DNA from: Conexibacteraceae bacterium
GTDB lineage: Bacteria; Actinomycetota; Thermoleophilia; Solirubrobacterales; Solirubrobacteraceae
NCBI GenBank assembly: GCA_009785395.1
Contig: WQWK01000081.1
Coordinates: 1-8,369, forward strand
Reading direction: 5' to 3'
DNA: 8,369 nt
In this document: piece by piece, positions 1-6,106 of the stretch
Numbering within the stretch: position 1 is the first letter of the stretch
Layout of the letters: each line of letters starts with the position of its first letter
The notes under the pieces: model-generated
What the model saw: only the letters and a program-made list of their open reading frames with translations
The model's database searches: none
Told to the model about the DNA's origin: nothing
Position numbers and translations under genes: made by a program

Positions 1-1227
1 CTCGCGCGGATAGACGTTGAACCCGTTGCGGATGATCATGTCCTTCTTGCGATCGACGATGAAGTAGTAGCCGTCGGCGTCGACTCGCGCGAGGTCGCCG
101 GTGTGGAACCAGCCGCCGCGCATCGCCTCGGCGGTGGCATCGGGACGCTGCCAGTAGCCCTTCATGACGTTGTGGCCGCGGATGACGATCTCGCCGACCT
201 CGCCGGGCGGGAGCACCGCATCCGTGTCGTCGACAACCCGCATCTCCACGCCCTCGATCGGCGTGCCGATCGACCCCGCCTTGCGCTCCCGGTCGGGGTG
301 GTTGAACGAGGCCACCGGTGCGGTCTCGGACAGCCCGTAACCCTCGAGGATCGTGCAGTTGAACGCGCGCTCGAACCCCCGCATCAGCTCGACCGGCATC
401 GCTGCGCCGCCGGAGGCGCAGCGGGTGAGCGTCGAGGTGTCGAAGCGCTCGTGATCCGGGACGTTCAACATCGCCCCATACATACTCGGCACGCCCTCGA
501 ATACGGCCACCCCGTCACGCTCGATGATCTCGAGCGCCTTGACCGGATCGAAGCGCGGCAGCAACGTCAGCGTCCCCTCGGACACCACGGAGGAGTTCAT
601 CGCGCAGGTCTGGCCGAAGGAGTGGAACAGGGGGAGGGCTCCGAGCACGACGGCGCCGGGCTCGAGACTGAAGAGGCCGCTGGATGCCTGGCAGTTGCGC
701 AGCAGGTTCGCGTGGGTGAGCTCGGCCCCCTTGGGGGTGCCGGTCGTGCCCGAGGTGTAGAGCAGCACCGCCGTATCGGAGGCATCGCGCTGCACCATCT
801 CAGTCACAGGCTCGACTGCGAACAGACTCTGCTCGAACTCGCCGGGGGTCACCAGCACGCACTCGCAGCCTACATCGGCCGCGGCAGCCTCCACCTCGGC
901 CGCGAAGTCGTGCCAGACGAAGATCAGCTTCGCGCCCGAGTCGCGCAGGTAGTACTCGACCTCGCGGCGCTTGTTGAGCACGTTCAGGGGCACGACGATC
1001 GCGCCGGCGCGCAGGATCCCGTAGTAGGCGACGACGAAGTGCGGCACGTTCGGGAGCATCAGCGCGACGCGGTCACCGGGGACGACGCCGCGCTCGGAGA
1101 GCATCCCGGCGATCCGCATCGCCCCCTGCTCGAGCAGCCCGTAGTTGAGCGCGAAGTCGTCGAGCTTGACGGCGACCCGTTCAGGGTCGCTGCTGACGGC
1201 GTCGGTCAGGATCTGGGCAAGGTTCAT
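1..1227 (-). CDS. AMP-dependent acyl-CoA synthetase (fatty acid--CoA ligase family), 3' end cut by the window
   Basis: This enzyme of the adenylate-forming (ANL) superfamily activates a carboxylic acid with ATP to an acyl-AMP and transfers it to CoA, supplying acyl-CoA in the cytoplasm. 409 residues are visible from ATG 1227. The ATP-binding loop YTSGTTGTPKG is at residues 157-167, GYGLSET (A5) at 296-302, the ribose-binding aspartate in TGDL at 376-379, and the hinge region DRKKDMIIRNGFNVYP at 392-407. The C-terminal subdomain with the catalytic lysine lies outside the window; about 90-110 residues should be missing if it has the usual length of about 500-520. A GAGGAG ribosome binding site 9 bases before the ATG fixes the start. 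It is the last visible gene of a minus-strand run: the enoyl-CoA hydratase ends 26 bases upstream, so the two probably act in one beta-oxidation-like or aromatic acid route. Family assignment is secure; chain-length or aromatic specificity cannot be read. Confidence 0.93.
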   Translation of the reverse strand, partial: MNLAQILTDAVSSDPERVAVKLDDFALNYGLLEQGAMRIAGMLSERGVVPGDRVALMLPNVPHFVVAYYGILRAGAIVVPLNVLNKRREVEYYLRDSGAKLIFVWHDFAAEVEAAAADVGCECVLVTPGEFEQSLFAVEPVTEMVQRDASDTAVLLYTSGTTGTPKGAELTHANLLRNCQASSGLFSLEPGAVVLGALPLFHSFGQTCAMNSSVVSEGTLTLLPRFDPVKALEIIERDGVAVFEGVPSMYGAMLNVPDHERFDTSTLTRCASGGAAMPVELMRGFERAFNCTILEGYGLSETAPVASFNHPDRERKAGSIGTPIEGVEMRVVDDTDAVLPPGEVGEIVIRGHNVMKGYWQRPDATAEAMRGGWFHTGDLARVDADGYYFIVDRKKDMIIRNGFNVYPRE

Positions 1228-1236
1228 GACAGCACT

Positions 1237-1242
1237 CTCCTC
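1237..1242 (-). promoter_or_regulatory. Ribosome binding site of the acyl-CoA synthetase
   Basis: GAGGAG on the minus strand, 9 bases before the ATG at 1227. It decides this start. It lies in the 26-base gap after the hydratase stop codon, as expected for an internal gene of an operon. Confidence 0.7.
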
Positions 1243-1253
1243 AAAAGCTCTCC

Positions 1254-2024
1254 TCAATCGCCGGTGAATTGGGCAGGCCGCTTTTCAATGAAAGCCTGCA
1301 CTCCCTCCAGGAAGTCCGCGGACTCGGCGCGCTGCTGCTGCAGCTGCCCCTCGAGCTCCAGCTGCTCGGCCAGGCGCGGATAGGCGAAGGCGTTCAGCGA
1401 GCGCTTGATCGAAGCGTAGGAGCCGGGTGGGCCGGCCGCGAACCGCGCCGCCAGCTCGCCGGCGGCGGCGTGCAGCTCGAGGTCGGGCACGACCCTGTTG
1501 ACGAGCCCCCACGCGAGCGCCTGCTCAGCGCCGACCCGCTCGGCCAGCAGCGCCACCTCGGAGGCGCGGCCGTGGCCGATGCGGCCCACAAGCCGCGCCG
1601 AGGCGCCGCCGTCGAGGGTCAGTCCGATGTTCGCGAACGCCAGCAGAAAGTAGGCGGAGGCGGCTGCCACGACGATGTCGGCCGCCAGCGCGAGCGAGCA
1701 GCCGATCCCGACGGCGGGACCGTTGACGGCGGCGATCACCGGTTTCTCGAGCGTGCGCAGGCGCATGATCATCGGGTGGAAGATCTCCCGCAGCGGGCTC
1801 AGCAGGTCCGCCCTGCCGTTCTGCAGCATCCAGGCGCCGGACTTGAGATCCGCGCCGGTGCAGAAGCCGCGGCCCGCGCCTGTGATCACGAGCGCACGCA
1901 CCTCCGGGTCGCCGGCAACGCGCTCGAGCACCGCCAGGATCTCCTCCCCGACCTGGGGCGTCAGCGCGTTGAGCGCCTCAGGCCGACTCAGGGTCAGCCA
2001 CGCGACGCGCTGCTCAACCTGCAA
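1254..2024 (-). CDS. Enoyl-CoA hydratase/isomerase family protein, PaaG-like (crotonase fold)
   Basis: A crotonase-fold protein of 256 residues counted from TTG 2024. Visible family marks are SRPEALNAL (13-21), the oxyanion-hole segment GFCTGADL (53-60), NGPAVGIGCSLALAADI (101-117), IGLTLDGGAS (133-142), GLVNRVVP (173-180) and a C-terminal KRPAQFTG. The two catalytic glutamates of classical enoyl-CoA hydratase are absent: their aligned positions hold Ser110 and about Phe130. Asp138 in the TLDGG turn sits where PaaG-type isomerases and related dehalogenases carry an acidic residue, so an isomerase or another reaction is more likely than simple hydration. No ATG or GTG is available near the expected N terminus. 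TTG 2024 is the only conventional start, but family alignment suggests about 5-10 more residues. The frame stays open upstream to a CTG at 2054 that overlaps the Rrf2 stop codon, which would imply coupled translation. Gene order (Rrf2 regulator, this gene, acyl-CoA synthetase) suggests one operon. Confidence 0.88.
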   Translation of the reverse strand: MQVEQRVAWLTLSRPEALNALTPQVGEEILAVLERVAGDPEVRALVITGAGRGFCTGADLKSGAWMLQNGRADLLSPLREIFHPMIMRLRTLEKPVIAAVNGPAVGIGCSLALAADIVVAAASAYFLLAFANIGLTLDGGASARLVGRIGHGRASEVALLAERVGAEQALAWGLVNRVVPDLELHAAAGELAARFAAGPPGSYASIKRSLNAFAYPRLAEQLELEGQLQQQRAESADFLEGVQAFIEKRPAQFTGD

Positions 2025-2050
2025 TTCAACGGTCTCGAGCTCGAGGGGCT

Positions 2051-2509
2051 TCAGCGTGTGATCCAGACGTCGGGATCGTCGGCAAGCTTGTCAATCGCAC
2101 GCGGGATCTTCCCGCTGGCGACATCCGCGATCGTCACCTGCTCGACGACCTTGCGCAGGTTCGCGCGCACTGCGATCCAGACGCGCAGCAGCGCCTCGGA
2201 GGCGCCGCTGTACTCGGACTCCTCGGGTGGGGCGCCGCGCACGCTCGCCAACGGCCCCTCGACCGCGCGGATCACGTCCGCGACGCTGATGCCCGAGGGG
2301 TCCTTGGCGAGGCGAAAACCACCCTCGGCGCCACGGTGCGAGCGCACGAGGCCGGCATGGCGCAGCTCCCCGAGGATGTTCTCGAGGAAGTTCAGCGGGA
2401 TGCCCTGTGCGGTCGCGATGCGCTCGGCCTTGACCGGCTTCTCGCCCGCGGCGGCGGCGAGCTCGACCATCGCCCGCACCGCGTAGTCCGCCTTCGCTGA
2501 AATCCGCAT
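2051..2509 (-). CDS. Rrf2-family transcriptional regulator lacking Fe-S cysteines
   Basis: A 152-residue DNA-binding protein of the Rrf2 family. The winged helix-turn-helix spans about residues 1-68: MRISAKADYAVRAMVELA opens it, the recognition region IPLNFLENILGELRHAGLV is at 37-55, and the wing RGAEGGFRLA is at 59-68. A dimerisation helix follows at about 103-128. Family members such as IscR and NsrR bind a cluster through three cysteines in the middle of the protein. This protein has no cysteine at all, and the corresponding stretch reads EESEYSGASEALLRVW (96-111). It therefore cannot hold a cysteine-ligated cluster and is more likely to sense a small molecule, possibly a CoA ester given the neighbours (inference). 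ATG 2509 has no ribosome binding site. An AT-rich TAATAT lies 10 bases before it, suggesting a leaderless or near-leaderless message. It probably represses its own operon. Its stop meets the next gene. Confidence 0.92.
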   Translation of the reverse strand: MRISAKADYAVRAMVELAAAAGEKPVKAERIATAQGIPLNFLENILGELRHAGLVRSHRGAEGGFRLAKDPSGISVADVIRAVEGPLASVRGAPPEESEYSGASEALLRVWIAVRANLRKVVEQVTIADVASGKIPRAIDKLADDPDVWITR

Positions 2510-2511
2510 GT

Positions 2512-2533
2512 GAGCGGCAATATTACGTATTCC
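2512..2533 (-). promoter_or_regulatory. AT-rich promoter/possible operator before the Rrf2 gene
   Basis: In a very GC-rich region, the minus strand has TAATAT at 2525-2520, a good -10 hexamer 10 bases from the ATG. It lies inside a short dyad, AATA-N5-TATT, with partial GC flanks. No convincing -35 is seen at 16-18 bases. A leaderless or nearly leaderless transcript with autoregulation by the Rrf2 protein is plausible; this is inferred from position and symmetry only. Confidence 0.4.
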
Positions 2534-2539
2534 GGCCCC

Positions 2540-2559
2540 AGAGCCCGTGCCCGGGCTCT
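2540..2559 (-). terminator. Hairpin immediately after the lyase gene
   Basis: A perfect 8-base inverted repeat, AGAGCCCG / CGGGCTCT, with a 4-base loop. Its first base is the last base of the lyase stop codon. No run of T follows on the minus strand, so it is not a textbook intrinsic terminator. It may still stop or slow transcription and separate the lyase from the Rrf2 operon, or stabilise the message 3' end. Confidence 0.45.
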
Positions 2560-3608
2560 CAGAATTCGTATGCGGCGCTCAGGTCGGCGTCCTTATCGGC
2601 CAGCATGCGCGCGAGCGAGACCATCACCTGCGCCTGCTTCCAGGTCGCGTCGTCCTGCATCTTGCCGTCGATCATGTGCACGCCGCGACCGTCAGGGATC
2701 GCCTCCAGGACCCGCTTGGCGAACAGCACCTCATCGGGATCGGGGCTGAACACGCGCTTGGCGATCTCGATCTGGACCGGGTGCAGGGACCAGGCGCCGA
2801 CGCAGCCGAGCAGGAACGCCGAGCGGAACTGCGCCTCGCACCCCTCGACATCGCGGATATCGCCGAACGGGCCGTAGAAGGGCAGGATCCCGGCCGAGGT
2901 GCAGGCGTCGACCATGCGGGCGATCGAGTAGTGCCACAGGTCCTGCTGGGCGCTGGCCCGCGGCGCGTCTGGATCCGCAGGGTCCGGGTCGCCGAGCACC
3001 CGGTACCCCGGATGGCCGCCGCCGACACGCGTCGTCTTCATCCGCCGCGACGCGGCCAGGTCGGCGGGGCCGAAGCTCATCCCCTGCATGCGCGGGGAGG
3101 CGGCGGCGATCTCCTCGACGTTGACGACCCCCAGCCCGGTCTCCAGCAGAGCGTGCACCAGGATCGGCCTGGAAAGACCCGCCCGAGCCTCCAGTTGCGC
3201 CAGCAGCCGGTCCACGTAGTGGATGTCCCACGGTCCCTCGACCTTCGGAACCATGATCACGTCGAGCTTGTCCCCGATCTCGCCCACCAGGGTCGTCAGG
3301 TCGTCGAGGATCCACGGCGACTCGAGGCTGTTGACGCGCGTCCAGAATTGCGTGTCCCCGAGCGACATCTCACGCCCAACCCGCACGAGCCCCTCGCGCG
3401 CCGCCACCTTGCGGTCCGCCGGCACCGCGTCCTCGAGGTTCCCGAGCAGGATGTCCACGGTCGGCGCGATCTCCGGCACCTTCGCGACCATCTTCTCGTT
3501 GGAGAAGTCCAGGAAATGGATCATCCGCGACGGCCTGAAGGGGATCTCCAACAGCGGCGCCGGAGCGCCGATCGCCAGCGGTCTGCCGAACTCTCGGGGG
3601 TTGCGCAC
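2559..3608 (-). CDS. HpcH/HpaI aldolase/citrate lyase family protein, malyl-CoA lyase-like
   Basis: A 349-residue cytoplasmic CoA-ester lyase of the CitE/malyl-CoA lyase group (TIM barrel). Such enzymes split malyl-CoA, beta-methylmalyl-CoA or citramalyl-CoA into glyoxylate or pyruvate plus acetyl- or propionyl-CoA, with Mg2+. Family landmarks in order: [11 protein letters not shown] (57-67), the substrate arginine in FWTRVNSL (R91), IMVPKVEGP (118-126), the metal-ligand glutamate in ALLETG (E156), [24 protein letters not shown] (the second metal ligand is D183), [14 protein letters not shown] (240-253), [13 protein letters not shown] (271-283) and a C-terminal DGKMQDD segment (314-320), where the catalytic aspartate of malyl-CoA lyases is expected. 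The sequence resembles the Rhodobacter-type Mcl1 from memory along nearly its whole length, with about 15 extra N-terminal residues and a longer loop near 200-220. The start is GTG 3608, set by AAGGAG 7 bases upstream. It diverges from the MaoC hydratase, a likely partner enzyme. Substrate is not certain. Confidence 0.88.
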   Translation of the reverse strand: MRNPREFGRPLAIGAPAPLLEIPFRPSRMIHFLDFSNEKMVAKVPEIAPTVDILLGNLEDAVPADRKVAAREGLVRVGREMSLGDTQFWTRVNSLESPWILDDLTTLVGEIGDKLDVIMVPKVEGPWDIHYVDRLLAQLEARAGLSRPILVHALLETGLGVVNVEEIAAASPRMQGMSFGPADLAASRRMKTTRVGGGHPGYRVLGDPDPADPDAPRASAQQDLWHYSIARMVDACTSAGILPFYGPFGDIRDVEGCEAQFRSAFLLGCVGAWSLHPVQIEIAKRVFSPDPDEVLFAKRVLEAIPDGRGVHMIDGKMQDDATWKQAQVMVSLARMLADKDADLSAAYEF

Positions 3609-3615
3609 TGCTGCT

Positions 3616-3621
3616 CTCCTT
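3616..3621 (-). promoter_or_regulatory. Ribosome binding site of the lyase, fixing a GTG start
   Basis: AAGGAG on the minus strand, 7 bases before GTG 3608: a near-perfect Shine-Dalgarno sequence that supports GTG over any other start. It touches the proposed -35 element of the divergent MaoC promoter. Confidence 0.75.
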
Positions 3622-3646
3622 GTCTGCCGCGGTTTCTGGCTACGAT
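3620..3646 (+). promoter_or_regulatory. Predicted promoter of the MaoC-pckG unit, leaderless
   Basis: TTGTCT (3620-3625), a 15-base spacer and TACGAT (3641-3646) resemble a housekeeping sigma promoter with a slightly short spacer. Transcription would begin 6-7 bases after the -10, that is, at the A of ATG 3652. No ribosome binding site precedes that ATG, which agrees with a leaderless message. Confidence 0.45.
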
Positions 3647-3651
3647 GCCGT

Positions 3652-4188
3652 ATGGCGCAAGTTAGAGATACCGAGCAGAGCGTGGATACTGACCAGCGTG
3701 TGCGTGAAGCGACAGGTGCGCACCCGTACGGCCGCTACTTCGAGGAGTTCGAGGTCGGCGCGATCTACAAGCACTGGCCCGCGAAGACCGTCACCGAGGC
3801 CGACGATCATCTGTTCTGTCTGCTGACGATGAACCACCATCCGCTGCATATCAACGATGTGTATGCGGCCCAGACGCAGCAGGGGCGCAACGTCGTTGTC
3901 GGGCCCTACGTGTACTCGCTCGCGCTGGGAATGAGCGTCTCGGACATCAGTGGCAAGGCGATCGCCAATCTCGCGACCGAGGAGCTCTCACACCCGAACC
4001 CCGTGTTCCACGGGGACACGCTGTTTGCCGAGACCGAGGTGCTGGAGGCCAGGCCCTCAGCATCAAAGCCGGACCGCGGCATCGTCAAGGTGCATACGCG
4101 CGTCCTCAACCAGGACGGTGTCCTCGTCGCTGAGTTCAAGCGGCTTGTGCTCGTCCCCCGCAAGGACCCTGCAGCTGTGCAGGCGTAA
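3652..4188 (+). CDS. MaoC-family (hot-dog fold) acyl-CoA dehydratase/hydratase
   Basis: A 178-residue single hot-dog protein that adds or removes water from a CoA ester. [23 protein letters not shown] (29-51) is the typical N-terminal MaoC strand and helix. The active-site segment at 58-72 reads N-H-H-P-L-H (N61 to H66), followed by YAAQ. In (R)-specific enoyl-CoA hydratases this motif is D-x-N-P-L-H; here the catalytic Asp is Asn. The N-x-x-P-L-H form is one I associate with the itaconyl-/mesaconyl-CoA hydratase branch, which fits the divergent malyl-CoA lyase-like neighbour. [22 protein letters not shown] (111-132) is the conserved second half of the fold. The reading frame stays open far upstream, antisense to the lyase; ATG 3652 is chosen because it starts shortly before the conserved domain and 5 bases after a -10-like TACGAT. 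pckG follows after 38 bases, so co-transcription is likely. The fold is secure; the substrate is inferred. Confidence 0.87.
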   Translation: MAQVRDTEQSVDTDQRVREATGAHPYGRYFEEFEVGAIYKHWPAKTVTEADDHLFCLLTMNHHPLHINDVYAAQTQQGRNVVVGPYVYSLALGMSVSDISGKAIANLATEELSHPNPVFHGDTLFAETEVLEARPSASKPDRGIVKVHTRVLNQDGVLVAEFKRLVLVPRKDPAAVQA

Positions 4189-4208
4189 CTGAACGAGAGA
4201 CGACGAGT

Positions 4209-4214
4209 AAGGAG
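4209..4214 (+). promoter_or_regulatory. Ribosome binding site of pckG
   Basis: AAGGAG, followed by a 12-base spacer to ATG 4227. The spacing is longer than usual, but no closer start codon in frame exists; the next ATG is five codons further in. Confidence 0.6.
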
Positions 4215-4226
4215 CAGTAACTGGAC

Positions 4227-6044
4227 ATGTCGCACACGGTCATGAAACAGGGCGCAAAGACCGACCACGCCGGGCTGCGCGCGTGGGTGGAAAAGGTTGC
4301 CGCGCTGACGCAGCCGGACGAGGTCTACTGGTGCGACGGCTCGGACGAGGAGTACGACCGCCTCGCGCAGCTGCTGATCGACGCCGGCACGTTCCGCAGG
4401 CTCTCCGAGTCCAAGCGCCCGAACTCATACCTCGCGCTGTCGGACCCCAGCGACGTCGCGCGGGTCGAGGACCGCACCTTCATCTGCGCCGAGCGCGAGG
4501 AGGACGCGGGCCCGACCAACAACTGGATGGATCCGGCGGAGATGCGCCGAACCCTGAACGGCCTCTTCGAGGGCTGCATGCGCGGCCGCACGATGTACGT
4601 CGTGCCGTTCAGCATGGGCCCGATCGGCTCGCCGATCTCCCACATCGGCGTCGAGCTGACGGACTCCGCCTACGTGGCGGTCTCGCAGAAGATCATGACC
4701 CGCATGGGCCAGGAGGCGCTCGACGCGCTGGGCGATGACGGCGATTACGTGCCGTGTCTGCACTCGGTCGGCATGCCGCTCGCCGACGGCGCCCAGGACG
4801 TGCCGTGGCCGTGCAACGCCGAGGACAAGTACATCGTCCAGTTCCCGGAGACGCGTGAGATCTGGTCCTACGGATCGGGCTACGGCGGCAACGCGCTGCT
4901 CGGCAAGAAGTGCTTCGCGCTGCGCATCGCCTCGGTGATGGCGCGCGACGAGGGCTGGCTCGCCGAGCACATGCTGATCCTGAAGTTGACCTCGCCCGAG
5001 GGGCGCGTCAAGTACATCACTGGCGCCTTCCCCAGCGCCTGCGGGAAGACCAACCTCGCGATGCTGGTCCCCTCCCTGCCCGGCTGGAAGGCCGAGACGG
5101 TCGGCGATGACATCGCCTGGATGAAGTTCGACGCAGACGGCCGCCTGCGGGCCGTGAACCCCGAGTACGGGATCTTCGGCGTCGCTCCGGGAACGGGCGA
5201 GCTCACCAACCACAACGCGATCGCCGCGGCCGCGCGCAATGCGATCTTCACCAACTGCGCGCTCACCGACGACGGCGACGTCTGGTGGGAGGGGCTCACG
5301 CAGGAGAAGCCCGCGCATCTGATCGACTGGCGCGGCAACGACTGGACGCCGGACTCGGAGACCCCGGCAGCGCACCCGAACGCGCGCTTCACCGCGCCCG
5401 CCAGCCAGGTCCCGTCGATCGCGCCCGAGTGGGAGGACCCGGCCGGCGTTCCGATCGACGCGTTCCTGTTCGGCGGCCGCCGTGCGACCGTGGTGCCGCT
5501 CGTGCACGAGGCCCGCGACTGGGCGCACGGCGTGTTCCTCGCCTCGACGATGTCATCGGAGACGACCGCGGCCGCGACCGGCGCCGTCGGGACGCTGCGC
5601 TTCGACCCGATGGCGATGCTGCCGTTCTGCGGCTACAACATGGGCGACTACTGGCAGCACTGGCTGAGCCTCAGTCAGCGCGAGGGCGCGCAGCTGCCGA
5701 ACGTCTTCTACGTCAACTGGTTCCGCAAGAGCGCCGACGGCAGGTACCTGTGGCCGGGCTTCGGCGAGAACTCGCGGGTGCTTGCGTGGGTCTTCCGCCG
5801 CTGCGAGGGCACGGCGGCGGCAGTCGAGACCGAGATCGGCCTGCTCCCGGCTGTCGGTCCGGACGGCATCGACACGGCCGGCCTGGACGTCAGCGAGGCC
5901 GACATGCAGGAGCTTCTGCGCGTGGACGCAGAGGGCTGGAAGCAGCAGATCCCGCAGGTCCGCGCCCACTACGAGAAGTTCGGGAAGACACTCCCGGCGG
6001 CGCTCCGCGAGCAGCTCGAGCAGCTCGAGCAGCGCCTGAGCTGA
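4227..6044 (+). CDS. pckG: Phosphoenolpyruvate carboxykinase (GTP)
   Basis: A 605-residue enzyme, full length for the GTP-dependent family (about 600-620). It converts oxaloacetate and GTP to PEP, CO2 and GDP, the entry step of gluconeogenesis from C4 acids (EC 4.1.1.32), in the cytoplasm. The kinase P-loop is FPSACGKTN (268-276), with the hallmark reactive cysteine C272 and K274. The metal site is represented by the lysine pair in LLGKKC (225-229), H248 and the VGDDIAW aspartates (294-295). The substrate side is represented by EDRTF (R83) and SYGSGYGGN (214-222). [13 protein letters not shown] is present near the C terminus, as in the nucleotide-binding part of the family. No key residue is missing. 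The C terminus ends in a small EQL-EQL-EQR repeat encoded by a tandem 9-base sequence (6009-6035). It lies 38 bases after the MaoC gene on the same strand and is followed by a strong hairpin. Shared transcription with MaoC suggests linkage to C2/C3/C4 acid assimilation (inference). Confidence 0.98.
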   Translation: MSHTVMKQGAKTDHAGLRAWVEKVAALTQPDEVYWCDGSDEEYDRLAQLLIDAGTFRRLSESKRPNSYLALSDPSDVARVEDRTFICAEREEDAGPTNNWMDPAEMRRTLNGLFEGCMRGRTMYVVPFSMGPIGSPISHIGVELTDSAYVAVSQKIMTRMGQEALDALGDDGDYVPCLHSVGMPLADGAQDVPWPCNAEDKYIVQFPETREIWSYGSGYGGNALLGKKCFALRIASVMARDEGWLAEHMLILKLTSPEGRVKYITGAFPSACGKTNLAMLVPSLPGWKAETVGDDIAWMKFDADGRLRAVNPEYGIFGVAPGTGELTNHNAIAAAARNAIFTNCALTDDGDVWWEGLTQEKPAHLIDWRGNDWTPDSETPAAHPNARFTAPASQVPSIAPEWEDPAGVPIDAFLFGGRRATVVPLVHEARDWAHGVFLASTMSSETTAAATGAVGTLRFDPMAMLPFCGYNMGDYWQHWLSLSQREGAQLPNVFYVNWFRKSADGRYLWPGFGENSRVLAWVFRRCEGTAAAVETEIGLLPAVGPDGIDTAGLDVSEADMQELLRVDAEGWKQQIPQVRAHYEKFGKTLPAALREQLEQLEQRLS

Positions 6045-6074
6045 CAGCCACGGCACTTCCTCTGATCCCATCCG

Positions 6075-6105
6075 ACGCCGGCCTGCTTGCTTTGCAGGCC
6101 GGCGT
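6075..6105 (+). terminator. Strong hairpin after pckG, likely transcription terminator
   Basis: A perfect 12-base inverted repeat, ACGCCGGCCTGC / GCAGGCCGGCGT, around a 7-base loop TTGCTTT, starting 31 bases after the pckG stop. Only a weak T-containing tail (GTTGTGG) follows, as is common in high-GC actinobacteria. It ends one base before the GTG proposed as the start of the next gene, so it could also restrict read-through into, or translation of, that gene. Confidence 0.7.
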
Positions 6106-6106
6106 T

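Noticed and set aside
103..1383. Long open frame on the plus strand across the acyl-CoA synthetase
   Set aside because: It is antisense to a gene with clear ATP-binding and hinge motifs; its product is His/Arg/Asp-rich with no recognisable domain, typical of high-GC shadow frames.
1269..2486. Long plus-strand open frame over the hydratase and Rrf2 genes
   Set aside because: It spans two real minus-strand genes and shows low-complexity Arg/Gln/Ala composition with no motif.
3223..3651. Upstream extension of the MaoC frame
   Set aside because: The extra 143 residues are antisense to the lyase and unlike any MaoC N terminus; the promoter and start at 3652 fit better.
2547..3665. Plus-strand open frame covering the lyase
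   Set aside because: It is exactly antisense to the malyl-CoA lyase-like gene, without any family motif.
4425..5528. Minus-strand open frame inside pckG
   Set aside because: It is a shadow of the strongly conserved PEP carboxykinase; the product is Arg/Val/Gly-rich without domains.
6009..6035. Tandem 9-base repeat GAGCAGCTC at the end of pckG
   Set aside because: Only about three in-frame copies, encoding EQL-EQL-EQR; a local coding repeat with no sign of separate function.
5285..6106. Upstream extension of the membrane protein frame through pckG
   Set aside because: The part overlapping pckG is a +1 shadow rich in Arg and Gly; hydrophobic helices begin only after 6107.
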